Of a DNA stretch of 49,590 nt, positions 8,533 through 15,947 are shown piece after piece. Each line of letters begins with the position of its first letter. Within the stretch, counting starts at the first letter, position 1. The stretch covers positions 1-49,590 of the forward strand of contig CADCOC010000044.1 of NCBI GenBank assembly GCA_902802945.1. The letters run 5' to 3'. The notes under the pieces are model-generated. The model did no database searches and had not been told where the DNA came from. It was given only the letters and a program-made list of their open reading frames with translations. This DNA is from an uncultured bacterium. GTDB lineage: Bacteria > Verrucomicrobiota > Kiritimatiellia > RFP12 > UBA1067. The position numbers were made by a program, and so were the translations under genes.

Positions 8533-9317
8533 GCGAGCGGCTCCCTATAACGGTATGCCTCGATGGCGGAGGCTTTTTTCGTGGCTGGGTCAAACGTTAT
8601 GACAGCTCCCTCGAGCGTGGCGGGCCCCTCGGCCACGGAGAAGCGGGCGGGGACACCCGTGAGGAACTTCTGCTGGACGGGCGCGAATTCGCGTCCGATG
8701 GAAGAGTACCACGGCCCCGTCATGCCGAGGTCGGTCTGGAAGGCGGTGCCGCCGGGCAGCACGATGGCGTCGGAGGTCTGCACGTGCGTATGCGTGCCCA
8801 CGACGGCTGTGACGCGTCCGTCAAGGTAGTGGGCGAGCGTGATCTTCTCGCTCGTCGCCTCTGCGTGGAAGTCCACGAACACGGGTACGTCCTTCGGCAT
8901 CTCGTTCAGCGCGGCGTCGGCCGCGCGGAACGGACAGTCCGCCGGATTCATGAACGTGCGTCCGACGAGGTTCAGTACGACGAAGCGGCAGATCGGCGTG
9001 GTGATCAACGCCCAGCCCTTTCCGGGCGCGCCGGGCGGATAGTTGGCGGGACGCACGGTGTTCGTTAGCTGGCCGATTGTTGGGGCGAACTCCTTCTGGC
9101 TCCACGTGTGGTCGCCGAGCGTAATCGCGTCCGCGCCCGCTGCGGTGATTTCCTGCGCGAGCGCCACGGTGATTCCGCTGCCGGCGGCCGCATTCTCCGC
9201 GTTGACGACCACGGCCGCCACGCCGAGCTCACGCCGAATCCGGGGCAGCTGCTCCTTCAGAATGCGCCGTCCGGGACTGCCCACCACGTCGCCGATCATC
9301 AGTATCTTCATGTACAT
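8529..9317 (-). CDS. YmdB-family metallophosphoesterase (TIGR00282-like)
   Basis: A protein of about 262 residues beginning MYMKILMIGDVVGSPGR. It shows the dimetal phosphoesterase motifs of the YmdB/DR1281 family: GD near the N-terminus, VNAENAAAGSGIT (about 41-53), GDHTWSQKE (about 74-82), VDFHAEATSEK (about 150) and VVGTHTHVQTSD with TDLGMTGP (about 177-200). B. subtilis YmdB hydrolyses 2',3'-cyclic nucleotides and affects biofilm and sporulation; the role here is inferred from family only. The start at 9317 is chosen because AAGGA ends 6 nt before it; the ATG two codons later (9311) gives the usual family start MKIL. First gene of the operon with ruvA and rluD. Confidence 0.9.
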   Translation of the reverse strand: MYMKILMIGDVVGSPGRRILKEQLPRIRRELGVAAVVVNAENAAAGSGITVALAQEITAAGADAITLGDHTWSQKEFAPTIGQLTNTVRPANYPPGAPGKGWALITTPICRFVVLNLVGRTFMNPADCPFRAADAALNEMPKDVPVFVDFHAEATSEKITLAHYLDGRVTAVVGTHTHVQTSDAIVLPGGTAFQTDLGMTGPWYSSIGREFAPVQQKFLTGVPARFSVAEGPATLEGAVITFDPATKKASAIEAYRYREPLA

Positions 9318-9337
9318 CTCTCTTCCTTGCGGCGCAT

Positions 9338-9366
9338 ATCCTACCATACGCCCCCCCCGCCGTCAA
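9338..9366 (-). promoter_or_regulatory. Promoter of the ymdB-ruvA-rluD operon with a G8 tract in its spacer
   Basis: On the minus strand TTGACG (9361-9366), a 17-nt spacer and TAGGAT (9338-9343) preceded by TGG. The spacer holds eight consecutive G (9351-9358 as C on the plus strand). A homopolymer at this place could change spacer length by slippage. Confidence 0.6.
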
Positions 9367-9373
9367 TACCCGA

Positions 9374-9402
9374 TTGACGCAGAAATACGAAAATGATAGA
9401 AT
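9374..9402 (+). promoter_or_regulatory. Promoter of the TRL-like lipoprotein gene
   Basis: TTGACG at 9374-9379, a 17-nt spacer, TAGAAT at 9397-9402 preceded by TGA (extended -10). It is divergent from the ymdB promoter, the two -35 boxes being only 7 nt apart. The predicted leader is about 55 nt and contains AAAAGGAG just before the ATG at 9465. Confidence 0.65.
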
Positions 9403-9464
9403 AATTCCGCCGGTGGGGACAGAACGTTCGACCAACTGGCAACCAAAAATCAAAAGGAGATAAC

Positions 9465-9803
9465 ATGAAGAAACTGATGTTCATCGCCGCGGTGGCGGCT
9501 CTCGGAATCGGCATGACCGGCTGCGTGGGCGCTGGCGGCCCCTGCACGACATCGGCACTCGGTTTTGGCGGCATCATCGACGAAAACCGCTCGCCGGCCC
9601 CGTTCAATATCGACAACAGCGTGAAGCCCGACAAGTGCGGTATGGCCACGAGCAAGGGCATCGTGTTCTACACCTCAGGCGACAGCTCGATCAAGGCCGC
9701 CATGGACAACGGCGGCATCACCAAGGTGCACCACGTCGACTACGAGGTGTTCAACATCCTCAACCTGTTCAGCAAGGCCACGACGATCGTCTACGGAGAG
9801 TAA
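9465..9803 (+). CDS. Small TRL-like lipoprotein
   Basis: A 112-residue protein with a lipoprotein signal: MKKLMFIAAVAALGIGMTGC, with Cys20 as the lipidation site. The mature part matches the TRL-like protein family pattern: a Gly-rich N-terminus, then KCGMATSKGIVFYTSGDSSI and KAAMDNGGITKVHHVDYEVF, with a C-terminal TTIVYGE. Members are small secreted or membrane-attached proteins of unknown function. It has a good Shine-Dalgarno (AAAAGGAGATAAC before the ATG), its own promoter and a strong downstream terminator, so it is a monocistronic and probably well expressed gene. Confidence 0.8.
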   Translation: MKKLMFIAAVAALGIGMTGCVGAGGPCTTSALGFGGIIDENRSPAPFNIDNSVKPDKCGMATSKGIVFYTSGDSSIKAAMDNGGITKVHHVDYEVFNILNLFSKATTIVYGE

Positions 9804-9828
9804 GACGGTTGCGTGCAAGCTTGCATGC

Positions 9829-9868
9829 GAAACGGAAAGGGCGGCCGCACGGCCGCCCTTTCCGTTTC
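9829..9868. terminator. Bidirectional intrinsic terminator
   Basis: A perfect 19-bp inverted repeat (9829-9847 and 9850-9868) with a tiny central loop, GC-rich at the tip and closing with AAAC/GTTT at the base, which supplies U residues on both strands. It lies between the convergent lipoprotein and purH genes and would end both transcripts. Confidence 0.85.
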
Positions 9869-9875
9869 ATTTATG

Positions 9876-9896
9876 CAACGGGCGAGACGCCCGTTG
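9876..9896. repeat. Second hairpin downstream of purH
   Basis: CAACGGGCG, a 3-nt loop, then CGCCCGTTG: a perfect 9-bp stem 15 nt after the purH stop. It sits just before the main terminator on the minus strand and may help to end purH transcription or protect its 3' end. Confidence 0.6.
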
Positions 9897-9911
9897 TCCC
9901 AGTGCGCCGAA

Positions 9912-11210
9912 TCAGTGTCGGAAACTGCGCTGGCCGGTGAAGACCATCGCCACGCCCGCGTCGTTGCAGCAGTCGATCACGTCCCAGTCGCGGATTGCGC
10001 CGCCGGGCTGGACGATTGAGGTGATGCCCTCGCGGATGCCCACCTCCGCGCCGTCGCGGAACGGGAAGAACGCGTCGCTCACCATCGCGCAGCCGGGAAG
10101 ACCGCCCTTCTCTGCGCGCGTCTGCTCCATGATCGCGGCCTGCTTCTTCGCGCCGTCCTCTTCGCCGAAGACGAGCCGCAGGTCGTTGTATGGCTTCTGG
10201 TACTTCTCCCAGCTAATCCAGTCCGCGTGCTTGGTGTACGCCTTGTCACGCGCGATCTCGGCCACGCCCACGCGGTCCTGCTCGCCCGTGCCGATGCCCA
10301 CCGTCGCGCCGTCCTTCACGTAGAGAACGCTGTTGGACGTGACGCCGGCCTCGACGAGCCAGCCGAACACTAGGTCTTCGTACTCCTTCGCGGTGGGCAG
10401 GCGCGCGATCTTGTGCTCCTCGAAGGAGACGGCGCCGGTCGCCTTGTCCGTGATCTTGCGATTGCAGTAGGCCGGCATGAAGTCCTCGGGCTTGCGGGCC
10501 TTGCACACGAACGACATCTGCGCCACGATGCCGCCGTCGACGAGGCTCTTGAAGTCCACCACCGTCTTCGCGACGAAGTCGGTAAGGCGTTCCATGTTGC
10601 GGATGCGGAACACGCGCAGGTTCTTCTTCGTGGCGAAGAGGTCCATCACGCCGGGCGCGAACTCGGGAGCGACAACCACCTCGGCATAGTTCTCGACGAT
10701 GAGCTTCGCCGTCTCCATGTCACATTCGCGGTTGAGGGCGATCGCGCCGCCGAACGCAGCGAGGCGGTCGGCCTTGTTCGCGCGGAAGTACGCCTCGGCG
10801 AGCGTATCGGCCTGCGCCACGCCGCACGGGTTGTTGTGCTTCACGATCACGGCGCACGGCTTCGCAGTGAGGTAGCGGAGGATGTTGAGCGCGTTGTCGG
10901 TGTCCGTGACGTTCGTCTTGCCGGGGTGCTTTCCGCTCTGGAGGAGCTCCGGCACGGACGCGAGGTAGCGTCCGGGCTGGATCGTCTCTACGTCACCAAG
11001 CAGGATGTTGCCATTCACGAGCTTGTAGAGGGCGGCTTCCTGTCCGGGATTCTCGCCGTAGCGGAGCCCCTTCTCCTCGCCGCCGATGTTCCACGTCACC
11101 TTCTCGTAGCTGAGCGTCTCGCGCTTGTCGCCGTCGATGAACGAAATCTCCATCTTCGGCGCGAAGTGGTCGGCTTCGATGGTCTTGTAGGCTTCTTTTA
11201 GGTCTTTCAT
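9912..11210 (-). CDS. purH: AICAR transformylase, stand-alone domain of PurH
   Basis: A 432-residue protein covering only the C-terminal half of bifunctional PurH. It shows RYGENPGQEAALYK (about 50-63), the substrate/folate-binding KHNNPCGVA (Lys-His catalytic pair, about 124), AFGGAIALNRE, SDAFFPFRDG and the closing IVQPGGAIRDWDVID with VFTGQRSFRH. It catalyses formyl transfer from 10-formyl-THF to AICAR to give FAICAR in purine synthesis. The N-terminal IMP cyclohydrolase (MGS-like) domain is absent: the ATG at 11210 begins directly with MKDLKEAYKTIEADHF and there is no such domain upstream. A separate cyclohydrolase must exist elsewhere. Downstream of the oxidoreductase gene on the same strand, with a gap of about 35 nt. 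Confidence 0.9.
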   Translation of the reverse strand: MKDLKEAYKTIEADHFAPKMEISFIDGDKRETLSYEKVTWNIGGEEKGLRYGENPGQEAALYKLVNGNILLGDVETIQPGRYLASVPELLQSGKHPGKTNVTDTDNALNILRYLTAKPCAVIVKHNNPCGVAQADTLAEAYFRANKADRLAAFGGAIALNRECDMETAKLIVENYAEVVVAPEFAPGVMDLFATKKNLRVFRIRNMERLTDFVAKTVVDFKSLVDGGIVAQMSFVCKARKPEDFMPAYCNRKITDKATGAVSFEEHKIARLPTAKEYEDLVFGWLVEAGVTSNSVLYVKDGATVGIGTGEQDRVGVAEIARDKAYTKHADWISWEKYQKPYNDLRLVFGEEDGAKKQAAIMEQTRAEKGGLPGCAMVSDAFFPFRDGAEVGIREGITSIVQPGGAIRDWDVIDCCNDAGVAMVFTGQRSFRH

Positions 11211-11245
11211 CTTTGCACTCTAGTAGTTGCTGGACACAGAAGGGA

Positions 11246-12400
11246 TTAGAGCTTCTTCCAGACGTTGCCCTGCTCGGAGGAATCGCACACGGCGTTGATG
11301 AACTTCATGCCGCGCACGCCGTCGAGGACGCCCGGGAAGTCGAGCTCCAGCGCCGTGGGCTTCCGCTTCGCCGCCTTCGCGCGGATCGTGTCGCAGAAGT
11401 TGCAGTAGTTGTTCGCGAACGCCTCCAGGAACGCCTCGGGGTGTCCGCTCGGCGTGCGCGTGCAACGCACGGCAGAGGCGGACTTCGTGCCCACGTATCC
11501 GTTGCCGCGCTTCCACACCTGCTCCGGTGCCTCCTGGTCGAACACGCGCAGGTAGTTCGGGTTCTCCTGGTACCACGCGAGCGCCTTCTTCTCGCCGTAC
11601 ACCCAGATGTGGAGGTCGTTCTCTTCTCCCGGCGCGATCTGCGAGGCGGTGAGGACGCCCTTCGCGCCCTTCTCCATGTGGAAAAGCACGTTGCCGTCGT
11701 CGTCGAGCTTGCGCCCCTTCACGAAGATCGTGAGGTCAGCGAGCACTTCCGTGATCTTGAGGCCCGTCACGAACTCGGCGAGGTTCGCCGCGTGCGTGCC
11801 GATGTCGCCCATGCATCCCGCGCGGCCGGAGCGCTTCGGGTCCGTGCGCCACGAGGCCTGCATGTTCTCCTTGCCCGTGAGCTTGAAGAGCCAGCCCTGC
11901 GGATACTGTACCACGACCTTGCGAATCTTCCCGAGGTCGCCCGCCTTCACCATGTCGCGCGCGAGCTTCACCATCGGGTAGCCCGTGTACGTGTGCATGA
12001 GGCCGAACGTGAGCTTCGTCTTCTTCACGAGCGCCTCGAGCTCCTCCGCCTCGGCGACAGTGAGCGTCATCGGCTTCTCGCACATCACGTTGAACCCGGC
12101 CTCGAGGAACGCCTTCGCGATGGGGAAGTGCGTGTGGTTGGGCGTGCAGATCGAGACGAAGTCGATGCGCTCGTCCTTCTGGAGCGCGAGCTCGCCCGCG
12201 ATCATGTCCTTGTACGTGCGGTACACGCGCTTCGGGTCGAGACCGAGGTTGCGTCCCTGCTCAAGGGACTTCTCGGGATCCACGTCGAACGCGCCCGCGA
12301 CGATGTCCGCGCCGCCGTCCATGCGCGCCGCCTTGCGGTGTACTTCACCGATGAAGGCGCCAATGCCGCCTCCGACCATGCCCATCTTCAGTTTCTTCAT
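11246..12400 (-). CDS. Gfo/Idh/MocA family NAD(P)-dependent oxidoreductase
   Basis: A 384-residue cytosolic protein. The N-terminal Rossmann fold starts MKKLKMGMVGGGIGAFIGEV (dinucleotide-binding Gly-rich loop). It is followed by SICTPNHTHFPIAKAFLEAG and the family hallmark CEKPMTLTVAEAEEL (about 112-126), whose Lys lies at the active site. The C-terminal beta-sheet domain has GDIGTHAANLAEFVTG. Members oxidise or epimerise sugars, inositols and amino-sugars. Together with the adjacent TIM-barrel isomerase this is the common pair of inositol or rare-sugar catabolism, but the substrate is unknown. A strong Shine-Dalgarno (AAAAGGAG) precedes the ATG. Heptamer repeats separate it from the upstream isomerase gene. 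Confidence 0.9.
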   Translation of the reverse strand: MKKLKMGMVGGGIGAFIGEVHRKAARMDGGADIVAGAFDVDPEKSLEQGRNLGLDPKRVYRTYKDMIAGELALQKDERIDFVSICTPNHTHFPIAKAFLEAGFNVMCEKPMTLTVAEAEELEALVKKTKLTFGLMHTYTGYPMVKLARDMVKAGDLGKIRKVVVQYPQGWLFKLTGKENMQASWRTDPKRSGRAGCMGDIGTHAANLAEFVTGLKITEVLADLTIFVKGRKLDDDGNVLFHMEKGAKGVLTASQIAPGEENDLHIWVYGEKKALAWYQENPNYLRVFDQEAPEQVWKRGNGYVGTKSASAVRCTRTPSGHPEAFLEAFANNYCNFCDTIRAKAAKRKPTALELDFPGVLDGVRGMKFINAVCDSSEQGNVWKKL

Positions 12401-12425
12401 TTGATTCTCCTTTTATTCTTTTTAA

Positions 12426-12467
12426 AACTATCAACTATCAACTAGCCACTAACCACTAACCACTCAC
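12426..12467. repeat. Heptamer tandem repeat between isomerase and oxidoreductase genes
   Basis: Six consecutive 7-nt units on the plus strand: AACTATC twice, AACTAGC, CACTAAC twice, CACTCAC. The last unit overlaps the isomerase stop codon. The units drift from one variant to the next, as in short tandem heptamer arrays made by slippage. Confidence 0.85.
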
Positions 12468-13456
12468 TTGCCGAACGCGTCGTCGAACGCGATCGCGGAC
12501 TGCGCAAAGTCGACCTTGCGCACGAACGCAAGCGCCTCCTTCGCGCCATGCAGGCGGTCCATGCGGGAGTCCTCCCACTCCACCGAGAGCGGGCCCTTGT
12601 AGCCGACGTCGTTGAGCGCCACGATGATGGGCTCGAACTTCACGTCGCCACGGCCGAGGGAGCGGAAGTCCCAGTAGCGGCGCGCGTCGCCGAAGTCCAC
12701 GTGTCCGCCGAACACGCCCACCGTGCCATCGCCGTGGCCCCACCAGGCATCCTTCATGTGAACGTGGAAGATGCGGTCGCCGAACAGGCGGATGAACTTC
12801 ACGTAGTCCACGCCCTGGTAGCCAAGGTGCGAGGGGTCGTAGTTGAAGCCAAACGCGGGGTGTCCGCCAATCTCCTCGAGGGCGCGCTGGGCGGACGCGA
12901 TGTCGAACGCGATCTCCGTGGGATGGACCTCGAGCGCGAACTTGACGCCGTTGTCCTTGAACACGTCGAGGATCGGTTTCCACGCCTTTGCGAACGTGCG
13001 GTAGCCGTCGTCGATCATCTCCTTCGTCACCGGCGGGAACGAGTAGAGGTACTGCCAGATGGGCGAGCCGGTGAATCCGTTCACCACGTTGATGCCCATG
13101 TTGCGCGCGGCCTTCGCGGCGAGCTTCATCGTCTTCACCGCCCACGCGCGCATCGCCTTCGGGTCCTTGCGCAGCGCCTTCGGCGCGAATCCTGCGTGGC
13201 GCGCGTCGTACACGTCGCACACGAGCTGGCCCTGCAGGTGGGCGGAGATCGCCCAGCAGCCAAGGCCCTTCTCCGCGAGACGGCCCTTGAGGTCGTCGCA
13301 CCAGCCTTTCGATTTCGCGGCGGCTTCCACGTCGAAGTGGTCGCCGATGAGCCCGAGCTCCAGGCCGTCGTAGCCGAGCTCCGACATCGTCTCGCACACT
13401 TTCGCCAGCGGCAGGTCGCCCCACTGCAGCGAACAAATCGTCACTTTTCTAGCCAT
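12464..13456 (-). CDS. Sugar phosphate isomerase/epimerase, xylose-isomerase-like TIM barrel
   Basis: A 330-residue protein of the AP-endonuclease-2/xylose isomerase-like TIM-barrel superfamily. Seen blocks include TICSLQWGDLPLAKVCETM at the N-terminus, ALEVHPTEIAFD (metal-ligand Glu, about 160), NYDPSHLGYQGVDYVKFI (metal-ligand Asp and His, about 205), FHVHMKDAWWGHGDG (about 230-244) and LSVEWEDSRMDR (C-terminal metal-ligand Glu, about 285). These enzymes isomerise or epimerise keto-sugars or inositol derivatives using a divalent metal. No signal peptide. First gene of the isomerase-oxidoreductase(-purH) run, with a good promoter 64 nt upstream. Shine-Dalgarno GGAGAAAAG is present. Confidence 0.88.
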   Translation of the reverse strand: MARKVTICSLQWGDLPLAKVCETMSELGYDGLELGLIGDHFDVEAAAKSKGWCDDLKGRLAEKGLGCWAISAHLQGQLVCDVYDARHAGFAPKALRKDPKAMRAWAVKTMKLAAKAARNMGINVVNGFTGSPIWQYLYSFPPVTKEMIDDGYRTFAKAWKPILDVFKDNGVKFALEVHPTEIAFDIASAQRALEEIGGHPAFGFNYDPSHLGYQGVDYVKFIRLFGDRIFHVHMKDAWWGHGDGTVGVFGGHVDFGDARRYWDFRSLGRGDVKFEPIIVALNDVGYKGPLSVEWEDSRMDRLHGAKEALAFVRKVDFAQSAIAFDDAFGK

Positions 13457-13519
13457 GTTCTTTTCTCCGTTTCTGTTTCGGCAATATCATGGAAGCGACA
13501 AAGCCTCCCTGCGGCGTAA

Positions 13520-13548
13520 AGTATAGCAAAACGAGCCGCGTTCCGCAA
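13520..13548 (-). promoter_or_regulatory. Promoter of the isomerase-oxidoreductase operon
   Basis: On the minus strand TTGCGG (13543-13548), a 17-nt spacer, TATACT (13520-13525) preceded by TGC (extended -10). Leader about 55-60 nt. Confidence 0.7.
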
Positions 13549-13747
13549 ATGTCCAAAAAACTGAAACTGTCTTTCTTTTCACCATGGCGAAATAATTTCG
13601 GCACTCACTAAGCCGCCCGCTCCACTGGGACAACGTGCATCTTGCCTGTTGGGAAAAACGCAAATGCCGCCCCCAACCCCGCATGCGATTACGGTGCGGT
13701 ACCGCGCAAGAAGCAGCCGCTTCGCCGCAATGGGCGGGAAGAGTTGC
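13549..13747. other. Non-coding gap between esterase and isomerase operons
   Basis: About 200 nt between the sialate esterase terminator hairpin and the isomerase promoter. Short open frames occur on both strands, but none has a ribosome-binding site, sensible composition or recognisable protein. It may hold upstream regulatory sequence; nothing definite was recognised. Confidence 0.5.
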
Positions 13748-13768
13748 TGTGCAAGCGGCGCTTGCACA
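13748..13768 (-). terminator. Hairpin just after the sialate esterase gene
   Basis: TGTGCAAGC, 3-nt loop, GCTTGCACA: a perfect 9-bp stem 3 nt after the esterase stop. There is no U-run, so it is either a Rho-independent terminator of weak form or an mRNA 3' stabiliser. Confidence 0.5.
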
Positions 13769-13771
13769 ACT

Positions 13772-15205
13772 TCATTCCGCGTGGACGAGCGAGCGGAGGA
13801 AGAACGGCGGAAGCGGGAGACCGAAGTCGTTTTTCAAGCGGCCATTCCCGCACCAGTTCCACAGATAGCGCACCTGCTTCGGCTCGGTGATGCCGGCGGC
13901 GCGAAGCTCAACCGCGCCTTTGAGGTATTTGGCGGTGGCGGGCTTGAAGACGCCGTCCGGGCCGGCGATCTCGAACGGCGCGGGGTCAAGGCCGTGCATC
14001 ACCCATTTCTGCACATGGTCGAACGCAAGCGTCACCACGTCGCCCTTCACGGCCCAGGACTTGACCGTAGGATTGTCGCACGGCACGTCCTTGCGTCCGT
14101 ACGTGCGGTTGAGCGCGAGCGCTGCGAGACGCAGCGCCACCGTGCGCTTGTCGCCGGGGTGGATGTTGTCGCGTTCGCCCACGTCCACGATCGTGGCCAT
14201 GCCGGCGTACGGATTTTCCTTCGCGAACTTCTCCTCCGCCTCCCAGATGTCGCATGAGGAGGCTTCGGGATTTTCCGGTTTCAGCCCGTAGCTGAACGGC
14301 GCGATCTGCACCAGGTAGAACGGCATCTCGGGGTTTTCAAACGCCTTCGACCAGCCGTTCCAGAGCGCATGCAGACGATCCTTGTAGCCCAGGCCCTGCG
14401 TGCGGTTGCTCTCGCCCTGGTACCACAGCGCGCCGCGGAACGTGTACGGCACGAGCGGATGGATCATCCCATTCCAGAGCGCGCGCGGCTGCTGGTGCGG
14501 ACGCCTTTCCTTCGTGTTGATCGGACGGTCTGCCGCGGCCGCGAACCTCGGCACGGACCGGTAGCCGTCCGGCGAGATCCACGGCTCGATGTACGTGCCG
14601 CCCCAAGCCGAGACGACGACGCCCACCGGCACCTTCAGCGTACGGTGGAGGATCAGCCCATAGTGGAACGCGAGGGCGGAGAACGACTTCTGCCGCCCCG
14701 GCGCCAAACGATCCCATTTGAGCGGCGCGGACAACTCCTTCGGCTGCGCGCTCCACACGCTCGGCACGGTGCAGGCGCGCACGAGCGGCTCATCGACGAT
14801 CATTGCGTCCAGGTAGCCGTTGTTCTCGCGGTTTCCGTGCTGCCGCACGTATGGATCCGACCACATCACCATCGTCATGTTGCTCTGTCCGGAACAGAGC
14901 CACACCTCGCCCACGAGGACGTCCTTCACCGACGCGCCGTTCGCCATGAGCACGCGCCCCTCGCCCGACGCCTTCATCGGCGCGAGACGCACGATCCAGC
15001 GCCCGTCCGCTCCGGCCGTCGTGGAGACCGACTGCCCGGCGAACAACACGGTCACCTTCTCGCCCGCCGCCGCCGTGCCCCACACCGCGACCGGCTTTTC
15101 ACGCTGCAGCACCATGCCGTCGTTGAACGGCGCCGCGAGCTTCACGTCGGCCCGCACTCCACACGCGGCAACCGCCGCGACAACCATCAGATACATCTTT
15201 TTCAT
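13772..15205 (-). CDS. Secreted sialate O-acetylesterase (SGNH-type)
   Basis: A 477-residue protein with a signal peptide (MKKMYLMVVAAVAACGVRAD, cleavage about residue 19). It follows the sialate O-acetylesterase layout: an N-terminal beta-rich part (LAAPFNDGMVLQREKPVAVW), the nucleophile block LCSGQSNM (residues 103-110), VVSAWGGTYIEPW, the second block GALWYQGESNR (about 262), and DVGERDNIHPGDKRTVALRL with the catalytic Asp/His (about 353-366). It would remove O-acetyl groups from sialic acid or plant polysaccharides in the periplasm or outside. The length is typical. The neighbouring sugar isomerase and oxidoreductase fit a glycan-use context. An extended -10 (TGGTAAAAT at 15231-15239) and a ribosome site (AAGGAGAA) precede the start. 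Confidence 0.9.
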   Translation of the reverse strand: MKKMYLMVVAAVAACGVRADVKLAAPFNDGMVLQREKPVAVWGTAAAGEKVTVLFAGQSVSTTAGADGRWIVRLAPMKASGEGRVLMANGASVKDVLVGEVWLCSGQSNMTMVMWSDPYVRQHGNRENNGYLDAMIVDEPLVRACTVPSVWSAQPKELSAPLKWDRLAPGRQKSFSALAFHYGLILHRTLKVPVGVVVSAWGGTYIEPWISPDGYRSVPRFAAAADRPINTKERRPHQQPRALWNGMIHPLVPYTFRGALWYQGESNRTQGLGYKDRLHALWNGWSKAFENPEMPFYLVQIAPFSYGLKPENPEASSCDIWEAEEKFAKENPYAGMATIVDVGERDNIHPGDKRTVALRLAALALNRTYGRKDVPCDNPTVKSWAVKGDVVTLAFDHVQKWVMHGLDPAPFEIAGPDGVFKPATAKYLKGAVELRAAGITEPKQVRYLWNWCGNGRLKNDFGLPLPPFFLRSLVHAE

Positions 15206-15230
15206 TTTTTACAATTCTCCTTGGGCACGT

Positions 15231-15239
15231 ATTTTACCA
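15231..15239 (-). promoter_or_regulatory. Extended -10 element of the sialate esterase gene
   Basis: TGGTAAAAT on the minus strand, with TTTCAC 17 nt further upstream as a poor -35. The leader would be about 20 nt and contains AAGGAG. Confidence 0.5.
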
Positions 15240-15305
15240 CAATCCTCCTCGCCGTGAAAGACTGGGAATGCCTTCACCGCAGGATAATGGCCGAAAACCC
15301 GTTGC

Positions 15306-15947
15306 TCACTCCATCAAGTCTTCAATTGTGCACGAAAGCGGGCGGGCGAGGGATGCAAGTGTCGCGGCGGATGCGCGGTTGATGTCCTGAACACCCTGTT
15401 CGTAGAGCTGAATGTTGCGGATGTTCACGCCGGAGAGGCGCGAAAGTTCCGACTGTGAGTAACCTGCAGCGCGACGAATCCTGCGCAGGTTCTTCTCAAT
15501 CTCCACGGACTCAAGTTCCCGCATGAAATCCTCGAGAAAACGCGAGATGTCCATTTCATGGTACACACTGTACTTCGACAGGATTTCCGACATCGCCGTG
15601 CGCGCGAATATCCAGCGGAAGGTCTTGCACCAGTGCCACTGGAAATGCGCAAGCGCCCATCCGCCCCAGTATTCAGGGGAGCGTCCCGCACCAGTCCGCG
15701 CGGACTCTGGCACCTCAGTGTCTGGACGAAGTTCAAGAAACAGACGTTGGCCGAGTTCTGTGCCCGACAAACCGGCAACCACGCCGGGATCGCCGCGACC
15801 GAAGAGAATCATGGTCGGACTCGTCGAATAGATGTACCCAACCTTGTCCGACGGAATTCCGCAGGCGTTGATGAGATAGTCCGTTGCGACGCCAAGATGC
15901 CGCTTGGCCTCGTTCAGGTATACGTCACTGTAGGATCTGATCGCCAT
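15306..15947 (-). CDS. XRE-family regulator, likely antitoxin partner of the DUF3990 protein
   Basis: A protein of about 213 residues. The C-terminal 60 residues form a classical XRE helix-turn-helix: IRRAAGYSQSELSRLSGVNI followed by RNIQLYEQGVQDI. The N-terminal region (SDVYLNEAKRHLGVATDYLI, GLSGTELGQRLFLEL) is not a domain I can name but resembles the N-terminal part of regulators found beside DUF3990 genes. The start at 15947 is internal to the toxin frame (23-nt overlap with its 3' end); a longer frame to 16007 exists but lacks a better start. The gene order toxin-like then antitoxin-like, the overlap and the shared promoter suggest a toxin-antitoxin unit in which this protein binds the operator at 16628-16647. 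The function is inferred. Confidence 0.75.
   Translation of the reverse strand: MAIRSYSDVYLNEAKRHLGVATDYLINACGIPSDKVGYIYSTSPTMILFGRGDPGVVAGLSGTELGQRLFLELRPDTEVPESARTGAGRSPEYWGGWALAHFQWHWCKTFRWIFARTAMSEILSKYSVYHEMDISRFLEDFMRELESVEIEKNLRRIRRAAGYSQSELSRLSGVNIRNIQLYEQGVQDINRASAATLASLARPLSCTIEDLME

Noticed and set aside
13487..13890. Several 60-80 codon frames in the gap before the sialate esterase
   Set aside because: No ribosome site, Arg/Cys-rich composition, and they cross a promoter and a hairpin.
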